From SM23-28-2 sp964512285 (lineage in GTDB: Bacteria; Chloroflexota; Dehalococcoidia; SM23-28-2), in NCBI GenBank assembly GCA_964512285.1, contig CAZEJO010000013.1:1-41400 (forward strand): DNA of 41,400 bases, written 5' to 3'. Within the stretch, counting starts at the first letter, position 1. Each line of letters opens with the position of its first letter. The notes under the pieces are model-generated. The model saw nothing but the letters and a program-made list of their open reading frames with translations. It was not told where the DNA came from and ran no database searches. This document shows, piece by piece, positions 34,249-41,400 of this stretch. A program made the translations under genes and the position numbers.

Positions 34249-34782
34249 GTGGTTCTCCAAACTGAACACCTAATCTCGCAGACCCTCTCACCGAGGCAAA
34301 AGGGTGACATTGCCGAGAATCGCGTGGCTGAGTTGATCGTCCTTTATGGCCAGCGGGCGCTCTCATGCTACAAGCCCATGTCCGACGATGAGGGGATTGA
34401 TCTCATCGTGAAGGAAAAAGGGACAAGCCTGAAGAGTCTCTACTTGCAGGTTAAGAGCCGCTTTGGGCTCTCGCCCTCAGGAAGTCATCGGTTCGTGCAG
34501 GCTCCAGCAAGAGAGAGCATCGTTGATAACTTTCGAATGGCGCTTGTCTTTGTCTGCTTCGATTCTGGCAAAGGAGACATCCACGACAAGCTATGGTTTG
34601 TGCCAGCTCCGGACTTCATCAGCCTGGCTCGTAAGATCGCAGCTAACGAGTCGAAGAAGATGAAGGCACGCTACCTGTTCAGCGCTAGCATCAAGACTCC
34701 TGCGAAGGGCGTCTGGGCTGCCTATTGTGTCGACAAGCGGGGCCTGGCTGACGCAATCATTGAGCATATGAAGAGGCTCTGA
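34249..34782 (+). CDS. DUF4365/PD-(D/E)XK-like putative nuclease domain protein
   Basis: Protein of 177 aa. The sequence has the outline of a PD-(D/E)XK endonuclease fold: an acidic residue in RQKGDIAENRVAEL, an aspartate in DDEGIDLIV, and LYLQVKSR with Gln and Lys, the usual E...D...QxK order of this superfamily. It starts at a GTG with an AAGGAGG site 9 bases upstream. The gene is visibly less GC-rich than its neighbours, which fits recent gain. It stands alone between unrelated genes, with no partner helicase or methyltransferase. A role in DNA repair or defence is possible but unproven. Confidence 0.6.
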   Translation: MVLQTEHLISQTLSPRQKGDIAENRVAELIVLYGQRALSCYKPMSDDEGIDLIVKEKGTSLKSLYLQVKSRFGLSPSGSHRFVQAPARESIVDNFRMALVFVCFDSGKGDIHDKLWFVPAPDFISLARKIAANESKKMKARYLFSASIKTPAKGVWAAYCVDKRGLADAIIEHMKRL

Positions 34783-34983
34783 GTAGCAAAGCTCAGATAA
34801 CCTGCCCCGCCGTGCTGCTGCTGGCCAACGCCAGCGTGTCGTTTGCCCTCATTGAGGGCTGATGGGGCGGCGCTGCGGGGCTTCGCCCTGTCGCCGGATT
34901 CAGCACGGCACACTCTTTCTCCTCTGCCTCGTCTCCTTGCAGGAGGGCCTGCTCGCAGGTACGCTTGATCCTGGGGGTTGCCA

Positions 34984-35754
34984 ATGAGTGACGAGACGCG
35001 GACTGCCGAGGAAAAGGGGAAGGCCGAGGCGGCAGGGCCGCTCCTGCTGGAGATGCGCGACGTCAGCAAGATCTACGAGACGGGGCAGGTGCAGGTCCGC
35101 GCGCTGGACGGCGTGAGTCTCTCGTTCCAGGGCGGCGAGCTGGTGGTCGCGCTTGGCCCCAGCGGATCAGGCAAGACAACCCTCCTCAACCTGGTGGGCG
35201 GCCTGGATCGCCCGACCGCCGGCGCAATCCGCTACGGTGGCACGGACATCGCGAGCCTTTCGGATGGCGATCTGGGGCGGTTTCGGCGCGATCACATCGG
35301 CTTCGTGTTCCAGTTCTTCAACCTGATCCCTACCTTGACTGCGCGTGAGAACGTGGAGTTCGCCGCCGAGCTGGTTTCGCACGACTCGCGCCAGACGGAG
35401 GAGCGGGTGGAGGAGTTGCTGAGGCTGGTGGGCCTGGGGGAGCGGGCCGACCACTTCCCCAGCCAGCTCTCGGGCGGCGAGCAGCAGCGGGTGGCCATCG
35501 CGCGGGCCATGGCCAAGGACCCGGACATCCTCCTGTGCGACGAGCCGACGGGCAACCTGGACTTTCGCACCGGTCAGCAGATCCTGGGGCTTCTCCAGAA
35601 GCTGACCAGCGAGCAGGGCAAGACCTGCGTTCTGGTCACTCACAACACTGCTATCGCTGGCGTGGGCACGCGGATCGTCCGACTGCGGGACGGGCGCGTC
35701 CAGTCGGACGAGCGGAATGCCAGCCCGCTGTCGGCGTCCGAGGTCGAGTGGTAG
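34984..35754 (+). CDS. ABC exporter ATPase, MacB/LolD family (second system)
   Basis: ATP-binding subunit (256 aa) for the FtsX-type permease that follows. Walker A is GPSGSGKTT (58-66), the Q-loop is FVFQFFNLIP, the signature LSGGE is at 162-166, Walker B ILLCDEP is at 182-187, followed by TGNLD, and the H-loop is LVTHN. The ATG at 34984 is favoured over the TTG at 34978. A promoter of TTGCAG-17-TACGCT type may lie at about 34937-34965 but is weak. About 20 N-terminal residues are charged and precede the domain. The permease starts 28 bases downstream. Confidence 0.9.
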   Translation: MSDETRTAEEKGKAEAAGPLLLEMRDVSKIYETGQVQVRALDGVSLSFQGGELVVALGPSGSGKTTLLNLVGGLDRPTAGAIRYGGTDIASLSDGDLGRFRRDHIGFVFQFFNLIPTLTARENVEFAAELVSHDSRQTEERVEELLRLVGLGERADHFPSQLSGGEQQRVAIARAMAKDPDILLCDEPTGNLDFRTGQQILGLLQKLTSEQGKTCVLVTHNTAIAGVGTRIVRLRDGRVQSDERNASPLSASEVEW

Positions 35755-35782
35755 GGAAAGGGTTGGCAGAGGCAGCGGGAGG

Positions 35783-38158
35783 ATGATGAACCGCAAGATC
35801 CACCTGCTGGTGATTCGCGACATAAAGGCGCGACGCTTCCAGTTCGGGGCGTTGGCCATCATCATCGCGTTGGGCATCGCCATCTTCGTATCGATGACGG
35901 TGGCGTTCACCAACGCAGAGCGCTCGTACGACCGGACTTACGAGGAGACCCACTTCGCCGACTTCAGCGTGGAGGTCACACAGGCGCCGGAGTCGGCGGT
36001 CGACGAGGTGCGCCAACTGGCGAACGTGGAGGCGGCGGAAGGTCGGGTGGTGATGGATACTGGCCTTCCGGTGGACGAGAATCGGCTGGTGCAGGCGCGG
36101 CTCATCGGCCTTCCGGCGGATCGGCAGGCGGCGGTCAACGACGTCATCGTCGAGTCCGGGCGCTACTTCCAGGCGGACGAGAGGGCGGTCGTGCTGCCGC
36201 TGGACAAGTTCGCCGATTTCCACGGGTACGAGAGCGGCGACACCCTTCAGGTCTACACACCTGAGGGTCTGAAGCCGCTGACTATTGTCGGGACGGTCTC
36301 CAGCCCCGAATACCTGCTGATGGCGGAGAGCAAGCAGGACCTGCTGCCCAGCCCGCGCCGCTTCGGCGTGTTCTTCGTACCGAATGCTTATCTGCAGGAG
36401 CTGTTCGGGATGCCGGGGCAGGTCAACGAGATCAACGTGCTGGTGGAGAGCAGGGGCCAGCGCGAGGCGACCATCGCCGCCGCAAGCGGACTGCTGGAAC
36501 AGTACGGTGTCCAGCAGACGGTGCGGCAGGAGGACCAGCCGAGCAAGGCTGCCACCGAGCTTGACCTCGAGGGCGCGCGCGATTTCGCCGTTCTGCTGCC
36601 GGCCCTGGTGCTGGTCATCGCAGCATTCGCTATCTACATCGCCATGAGCCGGCTGGTGCGGGCGCAGAGAACGCTCATCGGGCTGTTTAGGGGCATTGGC
36701 TACGGCAGAGGTTCTATTGTGGTGCACTATCTTCTGTTCGCCGTGGTCATTGGGGTAGTGGGCGGCAGCGTCGGAGTCGCGGCGGGCTACGGGCTGGGCT
36801 ATCTTCTTACGGGCCTGTACGCCGACGCCCTCGCGATCCCCATCATCAGCCATGAGTTTCAGCTTATGCCCATCGTGGTCAGCGTGATCGTGAGCCTGGC
36901 GGTGGCGTTGGTGGCCGCGGCGGCGCCGGCCTGGACGGCGAGCCGCATGCTGCCCGCTCCGGCGATGCGTCCGTCGCCGGAGGTGGCGCTCGCCAAGGGT
37001 TCGGTGCCCTTCATCGAGCGGGTGTTCGGTCTGGGACGGCGGCCGCCGCTGCTGGTGCGGCTGGCGGTGCGAAACATCTGGCGGGCGCCGGTGCGTAGCC
37101 TTTATACGGTGGGTGCGATAGCGCTGGCGGGAGTCTTGCTGGTCGTGGGCCTGTCCTCGTTCGATAGCATGGACTTCGTCATGGACCGTCAGTTCGAGAA
37201 GACGGACAGGTGGGACGTGGCGGCGGCCTTCTGGAGCGCGCAGGATGACCAGACATTGGCCGAGATCAACGGTCTGGAGGGTGTCCGCGAGGCTGAGCGC
37301 GTCTATCTGACGCCTGCGGAGCTGCGGGTGGATTCGAAGAGGACGAACGTGGAGCTAATAGCGGTGGAGGAGGACACGCGGCTGCACGGATTCGACCTGG
37401 GTGGCGGGGAAACGGCGGGCGAAGCCCTGGGCGAGGGAGGAATCATCTTGACCACGGGGGTTGCCGACCAACTGGATGTCGGCGTCGGCGATGGCCTCGA
37501 CATAACAACAGGGGCGGGAGCGAGCTCGCTGGTGGTGAGCGGCGTCAGCAAGGAGTTCTCCGGCGGGTTGGGCTACGTGTCACTGGCGACCAAGGACGAG
37601 ATCGGGCTAGCTAGCGGGTTCAATGCCGTCTGGCTGGAAACGACCTCTCCCTCCGCCAACGCTGAAGTGCAGGCGGCGCTCTATCGCTTGGCGGGGATTC
37701 AAGGGGTGCAGATCAAGGAGGAGATCCGGGACGACTGGCGAGAGATGATGGCGCTCTTCAACGTGATGGGCGGCGTCATCGTATCGTTCTGTATGGTGAT
37801 GGCGGGCGCCATCGTGTTCAACACGATGACGGTCAACGTGCTGGAGCGGGAGCGGGAGACAGCGACCATGCGCACGCTGGGAGCAGGCAGGCCATCGGTT
37901 GTTCTTATGCTAGCGGCGGAGGGCCTGACCTTCAGCCTGCTGGCGATCCTGCCCGGCCTCGCTCTGGGAACCGTCGCGGCGTCCTACCTGATCCACACCT
38001 GGAGTTCCGACTTCTTCACCATGTGGTTCCACATGCGCACGACAACCTACGCGATGATCGCCGTTGTGATTATCGTGGCTGCCCTGGTGTCAACCATTCC
38101 CTCTATCTGGCACTCCAACCGCATGAACCTGGCCGAGGCCACCAAGGTGCTCGCTTAG
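35783..38158 (+). CDS. FtsX-type ABC exporter permease (second system)
   Basis: Permease of 791 aa with two FtsX cores. An N-terminal segment (about 20-40) is followed by an extracytoplasmic domain (about 45-275), the first core with RAQRTLIGLFRGIGYGRGS, a second extracytoplasmic domain (about 470-660) and the second core with ERERETATMRTLGAG. It is shorter than the 998-aa permease at 1905-4901 and not closely similar, so the two exporters are separate. Two adjacent ATGs (35783, 35786) exist; the GGGAGG site is unusually close to both. Its stop overlaps the stop of the convergent hydrolase gene by 4 bases. The exported substrate is unknown. Confidence 0.87.
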   Translation: MMNRKIHLLVIRDIKARRFQFGALAIIIALGIAIFVSMTVAFTNAERSYDRTYEETHFADFSVEVTQAPESAVDEVRQLANVEAAEGRVVMDTGLPVDENRLVQARLIGLPADRQAAVNDVIVESGRYFQADERAVVLPLDKFADFHGYESGDTLQVYTPEGLKPLTIVGTVSSPEYLLMAESKQDLLPSPRRFGVFFVPNAYLQELFGMPGQVNEINVLVESRGQREATIAAASGLLEQYGVQQTVRQEDQPSKAATELDLEGARDFAVLLPALVLVIAAFAIYIAMSRLVRAQRTLIGLFRGIGYGRGSIVVHYLLFAVVIGVVGGSVGVAAGYGLGYLLTGLYADALAIPIISHEFQLMPIVVSVIVSLAVALVAAAAPAWTASRMLPAPAMRPSPEVALAKGSVPFIERVFGLGRRPPLLVRLAVRNIWRAPVRSLYTVGAIALAGVLLVVGLSSFDSMDFVMDRQFEKTDRWDVAAAFWSAQDDQTLAEINGLEGVREAERVYLTPAELRVDSKRTNVELIAVEEDTRLHGFDLGGGETAGEALGEGGIILTTGVADQLDVGVGDGLDITTGAGASSLVVSGVSKEFSGGLGYVSLATKDEIGLASGFNAVWLETTSPSANAEVQAALYRLAGIQGVQIKEEIRDDWREMMALFNVMGGVIVSFCMVMAGAIVFNTMTVNVLERERETATMRTLGAGRPSVVLMLAAEGLTFSLLAILPGLALGTVAASYLIHTWSSDFFTMWFHMRTTTYAMIAVVIIVAALVSTIPSIWHSNRMNLAEATKVLA

Positions 38159-38808
38159 AGCGCAGGCTTCAGGATCATCGTCTCGGCACCGGGGGGGAGT
38201 TGCTCCTTCTTGAGCTCTATCTCGCTGTCGGGGATGGTCTTGACCTGCCGGCGCTCCTGGGCGAAGTCCTCGACCCCGGCAACGGGGAAGGTTGGGCACC
38301 TGGCGTTCTTGAAGTGCATAGGGATGATGACCTTCGGTGCGAGCTTCTTGCAGATGCCGTTGGCGATGGGGGCGTCTATGGTGAAGTTGCCCCCCACGGG
38401 GATCAGCAGCACATCCACATCGCCGATGTCGGCCACTGTCTGATCCGACAGGTCGTGGCCGAGGTCGCCCAGGTGGCACACGTTGATGCCATCGAGGGTG
38501 AAGCAGTAGATCGTATTCGGCCCCCGCTCTTTCCCAGACGTCTCGTCGTGGGCGGTGGCGATGCCTTTGAACCGGATGCCCTTGGCCTCGTGGCTGCCGA
38601 CTCCCTGCACGACCTGAGGATTGCCTTTGACAGCGGCCACGTTGTTGTGGTCGGCGTGGTCGTGGCTCACTGTGACGATGTCGGCCGTCTCCGCCGGGGG
38701 TGCGTACTCCAATCCGAAGACGCCGGGGGTGTAAGGATCGGTTATGATCCTGAGCCCGCTGTCGGAGGTGAGGAGAAAGCAAGCGTGTCCTAACCATTTA
38801 ACCTTCAT
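38155..38808 (-). CDS. UPF0173 metal-dependent hydrolase (metallo-beta-lactamase fold)
   Basis: Metallo-hydrolase of 217 aa. The zinc signature HxHxDH is at residues 49-54 (SHDHADH), preceded by DIVTVSH and TDPYTPG, and followed by HLGDLGHDL and PVGGNFTID, which identify the UPF0173/YtkL group. The start at 38808 has an AAAGGAGG site; the frame runs open a further 75 bases upstream without homology. Its 3' end overlaps the convergent permease gene by 4 bases. The physiological substrate is unknown. Confidence 0.9.
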   Translation of the reverse strand: MKVKWLGHACFLLTSDSGLRIITDPYTPGVFGLEYAPPAETADIVTVSHDHADHNNVAAVKGNPQVVQGVGSHEAKGIRFKGIATAHDETSGKERGPNTIYCFTLDGINVCHLGDLGHDLSDQTVADIGDVDVLLIPVGGNFTIDAPIANGICKKLAPKVIIPMHFKNARCPTFPVAGVEDFAQERRQVKTIPDSEIELKKEQLPPGAETMILKPAL

Positions 38809-38976
38809 CTGCGGCAACCTCCTTTCTCGGCCCGACTGCAATAGTAGCATATTGGGCCTCAGTTTGGTCTCCGGTGCCCACACTCTTCACGCTGGCCACG
38901 TGCCCGCTCCTAAGGCGCCTCCCTCGCCGCGCTGAGAGGCAACCGGAGGCTGACCCGTCTTGTTGCGCCTAAGCCC

Positions 38977-40401
38977 CTACTGCCTCTCCTGCTCCGGCGG
39001 CCGCTGCTGTGCCCAGGGCCTCTCGCGCTCCAGCTCACGGGCGGCGCGCAGGACCGTATCGTCCTCGCCCCAGCGGCCCACGATGTGGAGGCCGACGGGC
39101 AGACCGTCGGGGGTAAACCCGACCGGCACGGAGGCTGCCGGATTGCCCGTCATGTCGGACGGGGATGTGAACATGAACTTGAGAATCTCCAGCGGCGGTA
39201 TCTCGTGCTCCATGTCCCAGGCTGGGTCATCGATCCTGAACGCGGGCTCCGAGCTTACGGGCGTCAGCAGCAGGTCGTACTGCTCGAAGAAGCGTCGGGT
39301 ATTGTAGCGAAGGCGGGCGACCTTGCCAAGGGCTAGGGCATATTCCGTTGCCTTTAGCTGCTTCGCCCTCTCGAAGCCTTGGCGCACCATCCCGCAGATG
39401 TCGTCGAGCCGGTCTGGCAACAGTTCGATGTTCGACAGGTATCCGTCCGTTGCGAACACAGGCAGAAACGACTCCGCGAAGCCGGTCAGGTCTGGCGTGG
39501 CCTGGGTTAGCCCGCCTTTGCTAATTTGCTTCGCCAGCCACTCCGCCGCATCCTGGCAGGCTGCGAGGACTGAAGGATCGGTGGGTATGCCGCCGAAGCT
39601 GTTGCTCCAGGCGATTCTCAGGTCGCGAAGGGGTTCGTCCAGCGTGCCCAGGAAGTCCGGCGGCTCATCCTCGATAGCCCAGGGGTCGTGGGGGTCGGGC
39701 CCGGAGCACACGGTCAGGAAGAGCGCCGCATCGCCTACAGTGCGTGTGAGCGGGCCCTCGTGAGCAAAGAGCTGCATCCCAACCGTGTTCGTGCTGTTGG
39801 GGATGCGGCCCATGGTGGGCTTCATGCCGAACACCCCGCAGAAGTTCGCTGGCACGCGGATCGATCCGGCCGCGTCATTACCGTGGCCGATGGGGCCGAG
39901 GCCGGCGGCCACCGCCGCCGCGGCACCGCCGCTGGAGCCGCCGGTGGTGCGCTCCGGGTTCCAGGGATTGCGCGCGGGGCCGAACAAGGGGTTGTTTGTG
40001 ATGAACGACGTGCCAAACTCAGGGACGTTTGTCTTGCCCAGGATGCAGGCGCCGGCGTCGCGCAGTCGCTCCACAACGACAGCGTCGAAGTCTGGGACCC
40101 AGTCCTTGAGCACTATCGACCCCTTCGTTGTGCGCATGCCGCGCGTCTCGGTCAGGTCCTTGATGGATAGGGGAACGCCGGCCAATGACGCCGCTGATGC
40201 TGAGGCGTAGGCCTTCTCCGCGGCCCGCGCCGAGGCCAAGGCTCCTTCGCCGTCCACTAGCACGAAGGCATTGAGCACAGGGTTGAGCCGCTCGATGCGG
40301 GCCAGCACCGCCTGGGTCACTTCGACAGGGCTGAGGGTCTTCGCCTGGTAGGATGCAACGAGATCTGCCGCCGACATGAAGCAGACATCGGTCTCGTTCA
40401 T
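38977..40401 (-). CDS. Amidase signature family hydrolase, second copy
   Basis: Amidase of 474 aa. The triad is K81 (LSIKDLTET), cis-serine S156 in GGSSGG, and nucleophile S180 in GHGNDAAGSIRVP. The motif around the nucleophile differs from the first amidase (GSDTGGSIR), so they belong to different subgroups and are not a recent duplication. The ATG at 40401 has an AAGGAGG site. No gatB or gatC is nearby. The substrate is unknown; aryl, acyl or oligomeric amides are typical for this branch. Confidence 0.88.
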   Translation of the reverse strand: MNETDVCFMSAADLVASYQAKTLSPVEVTQAVLARIERLNPVLNAFVLVDGEGALASARAAEKAYASASAASLAGVPLSIKDLTETRGMRTTKGSIVLKDWVPDFDAVVVERLRDAGACILGKTNVPEFGTSFITNNPLFGPARNPWNPERTTGGSSGGAAAAVAAGLGPIGHGNDAAGSIRVPANFCGVFGMKPTMGRIPNSTNTVGMQLFAHEGPLTRTVGDAALFLTVCSGPDPHDPWAIEDEPPDFLGTLDEPLRDLRIAWSNSFGGIPTDPSVLAACQDAAEWLAKQISKGGLTQATPDLTGFAESFLPVFATDGYLSNIELLPDRLDDICGMVRQGFERAKQLKATEYALALGKVARLRYNTRRFFEQYDLLLTPVSSEPAFRIDDPAWDMEHEIPPLEILKFMFTSPSDMTGNPAASVPVGFTPDGLPVGLHIVGRWGEDDTVLRAARELERERPWAQQRPPEQERQ

Positions 40402-40536
40402 TATGGGCCTCCTTCTCGGGGCGTGCAGCCGTGTTACGTTTCTGCTGCTGTAGGCTAGCGCAGATGACCTCTGCTAGCAAGGGCGTCGATAGGCGGATTC
40501 AGGCGTGGCCCGACTTCTGCGCAAAGGGAGTTAACT

Positions 40537-40552
40537 GTAACAATCCTGTTAC
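40537..40552. promoter_or_regulatory. Inverted repeat GTAACA-4-TGTTAC
   Basis: A perfect 6-base inverted repeat with a 4-base spacer, upstream of the formate dehydrogenase promoter candidate. Such dyads are typical operators. The regulator is unknown. Confidence 0.55.
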
Positions 40553-40562
40553 CGCCTTGAAT

Positions 40563-40591
40563 TTGCCCTAGTATAGACTTTGTGCTAACAT
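40563..40591 (+). promoter_or_regulatory. Promoter candidate of the formate dehydrogenase operon
   Basis: TTGCCC (40563-40568) is 17 bases from TAACAT (40586-40591). The TAACAT box runs into the first palindrome (40593), so an operator would cover the transcription start. TATAGA at 40573 with TTACCG upstream is an alternative. Confidence 0.35.
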
Positions 40592-40592
40592 T

Positions 40593-40626
40593 CACATGTC
40601 ATGTGCCAATATTCACATACTATGTG
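40593..40626. promoter_or_regulatory. Two 13-base palindromes 21 bases apart
   Basis: CACATG-t-CATGTG (40593-40605) and CACATA-c-TATGTG (40614-40626) each are perfect dyads, each preceded by ATT. Their centres are 21 bases apart, two helical turns, so they face the same side of the DNA. This is the usual layout of tandem operators for a dimeric regulator binding cooperatively. Confidence 0.6.
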
Positions 40627-40867
40627 GGGCTTCCTGCATCTGGGCATGAGCCAGGTGAGGGGAATCGGGGATATGGCTATCGTGGTTAGAGAGAGGTTCT
40701 AGCGGAGGCCGACGGGAGGCAGGGCGTATATTGCAGCCATTATAGAAGGCGTGGAGAGCGCCACAAGGGTTGACTTAATGGATTGGGTGGTGCAGAGTGA
40801 CAGGATCATCTTCTAATCGTCAGGGACTCATCGAATTTTCGGGCTTCCGCCTAGGAGGTCGAGTTTT

Positions 40868-41400
40868 GTGACCAGACTGAGCCGAAGACATTTCCTCGTA
40901 CTCTGTGCTGCGACCAACGCTGGTCTGCTCTTGCCGACCGGCTCGGCTGCTGCGCAGGGAATCGGCGATTTCCCTCTGCACAAGAAGATCGGGGAGACAA
41001 CAACAATCTGTCCCTATTGCGGGGTAGGCTGCGGCGTCCTCATGGCAGTGGAAAACGGGAAGATCGTGAACATCGAGGGCGATCCGGACCACCCAATCAA
41101 CAAAGGTTCCCTTTGCAGTAAGGGGGCCTCGCTGTATCAGCTCGCCAACAACGAGAGACGTCTGACCAAGGTGCTCTACCGTGCCCCGGGCAGCCCGGAT
41201 TGGGAGGAGAAGGATTGGGAGTGGGCTATCGATCAGGTTGCCAGGAGGATCAAGGAAACCCGCGATGCGGGTTGGCTGGAGAAGGATGAGGAAGGCCATC
41301 TGGTCAATCGCACCGAGGCCGTAGCTTCAGTGGGCAGCGTATTCCCAAATAGCGAGGAATGCTATCTGATGTCCAAGGCTCAGCGGGCCCTGGGGCTGGT
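40868..41400 (+). CDS. Formate dehydrogenase alpha subunit, FdnG-like, Tat-exported (3' partial)
   Basis: First 177 codons of a molybdopterin (or tungsten) formate dehydrogenase that runs past the window end. Translation starts at a GTG with an AGGAGGT site 8 bases upstream. The signal SRRHFL near residue 5 is a twin-arginine motif, so the enzyme is exported folded. The [4Fe-4S] ligands are C48xxC51xxxC55 (CPYCGVGC) and C83 (LCSKG). The blocks IEGDPDHPINKG and YRAPGS match E. coli FdnG. The selenocysteine or cysteine residue of this family lies just beyond position 41400 and cannot be seen. The gene is less GC-rich than its neighbours. Confidence 0.9.
   Translation, partial: MTRLSRRHFLVLCAATNAGLLLPTGSAAAQGIGDFPLHKKIGETTTICPYCGVGCGVLMAVENGKIVNIEGDPDHPINKGSLCSKGASLYQLANNERRLTKVLYRAPGSPDWEEKDWEWAIDQVARRIKETRDAGWLEKDEEGHLVNRTEAVASVGSVFPNSEECYLMSKAQRALGL

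Larger units (their letters stand above)
40402..40867. other. Palindrome-rich intergenic region before formate dehydrogenase
   Basis: About 466 bases. It holds GTTAAC (40530-40535), the 6-4-6 inverted repeat at 40537-40552, a promoter candidate at 40563-40591, and two 13-base palindromes at 40593 and 40614. The remaining leader of about 240 bases to the start codon contains no ORF I can support; a structured RNA element such as a molybdenum or tungsten cofactor riboswitch is possible but I cannot confirm one. Confidence 0.5.

Noticed and set aside
34801..34863. Short frame PAVLLLANASVSFALIEG as a small gene or signal-peptide remnant
   Set aside because: No start codon or ribosome-binding site, and too short to support.
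40820..41299. Minus-strand open frame over the formate dehydrogenase start
   Set aside because: The plus strand carries a Shine-Dalgarno site, Tat signal and four iron-sulfur cysteines; the antisense frame has nothing comparable.

Overview
The window is a high-GC bacterial scaffold of 41.4 kb containing one run of 100 Ns (28876-28975). It looks like a metagenome-assembled genome from the Chloroflexota, possibly a Dehalococcoidia-type lineage. That placement is inferred from gene content: long Pro-Thr/Ser linkers in secreted proteins, class III CoA-transferases, amidases, a nitronate monooxygenase-like protein, a tungsten-type aldehyde oxidoreductase and two FtsX-type exporters. No rRNA or tRNA gene, CRISPR array, insertion sequence or prophage was seen.

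Layout. 1-1043: AmmeMemoRadiSam radical SAM enzyme, cut at the window edge. 1177-5649 (minus): DUF4389 membrane protein and a MacB/FtsX-type ABC exporter (ATPase plus 998-aa permease). 5841-7241: amidase. 7263-9365 (minus): aldehyde:ferredoxin oxidoreductase followed by a MoaD-like sulfur carrier. 9673-10548: a GrdB-family selenoprotein with an in-frame UGA and a SECIS-like hairpin, divergent from the oxidoreductase. 10565-12630: membrane-embedded M28 peptidase (minus) and a HAD phosphatase (plus). 12637-15066 (minus): two class III CoA-transferases. 15290-19084: two adjacent secreted proteins, one beta-helix and one PD40 propeller, that share a domain I do not recognise. 19129-24047 (minus): an operon of alkyl-DHAP synthase-like flavoprotein, GlpD, diacylglycerol kinase-like protein and methyltransferase, which looks like glycerolipid or ether-lipid metabolism. 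24298-27846: a complete four-gene OpuC-type osmoprotectant importer. 28073-30826: SDR dehydrogenase (cut by the gap), D-2-hydroxyacid dehydrogenase (cut by the gap) and a GarR/HIBADH-type dehydrogenase. 30876-33214 (minus): lipoprotein alpha/beta hydrolase and nitronate monooxygenase-like protein. 33349-34782: a membrane-anchored hypothetical protein and a PD-(D/E)XK-like DUF4365 protein. 34984-38158: second FtsX-type ABC exporter. 38155-40401 (minus): UPF0173 metallo-hydrolase and a second amidase. 40868-41400: start of a Tat-exported FdnG-like formate dehydrogenase, cut by the window end, preceded by a leader rich in palindromes.

How it fits together. The oxidoreductase with its MoaD partner, the selenoprotein and the formate dehydrogenase point to anaerobic or microaerobic redox metabolism needing Mo/W-pterin and probably selenocysteine. 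The dehydrogenases, CoA-transferases, amidases and nitronate oxygenase suggest breakdown of organic acids and amides. The best candidates for new biology are the unannotated selenoprotein reading, the lipid operon, the shared extracellular domain and the palindrome cluster before formate dehydrogenase.
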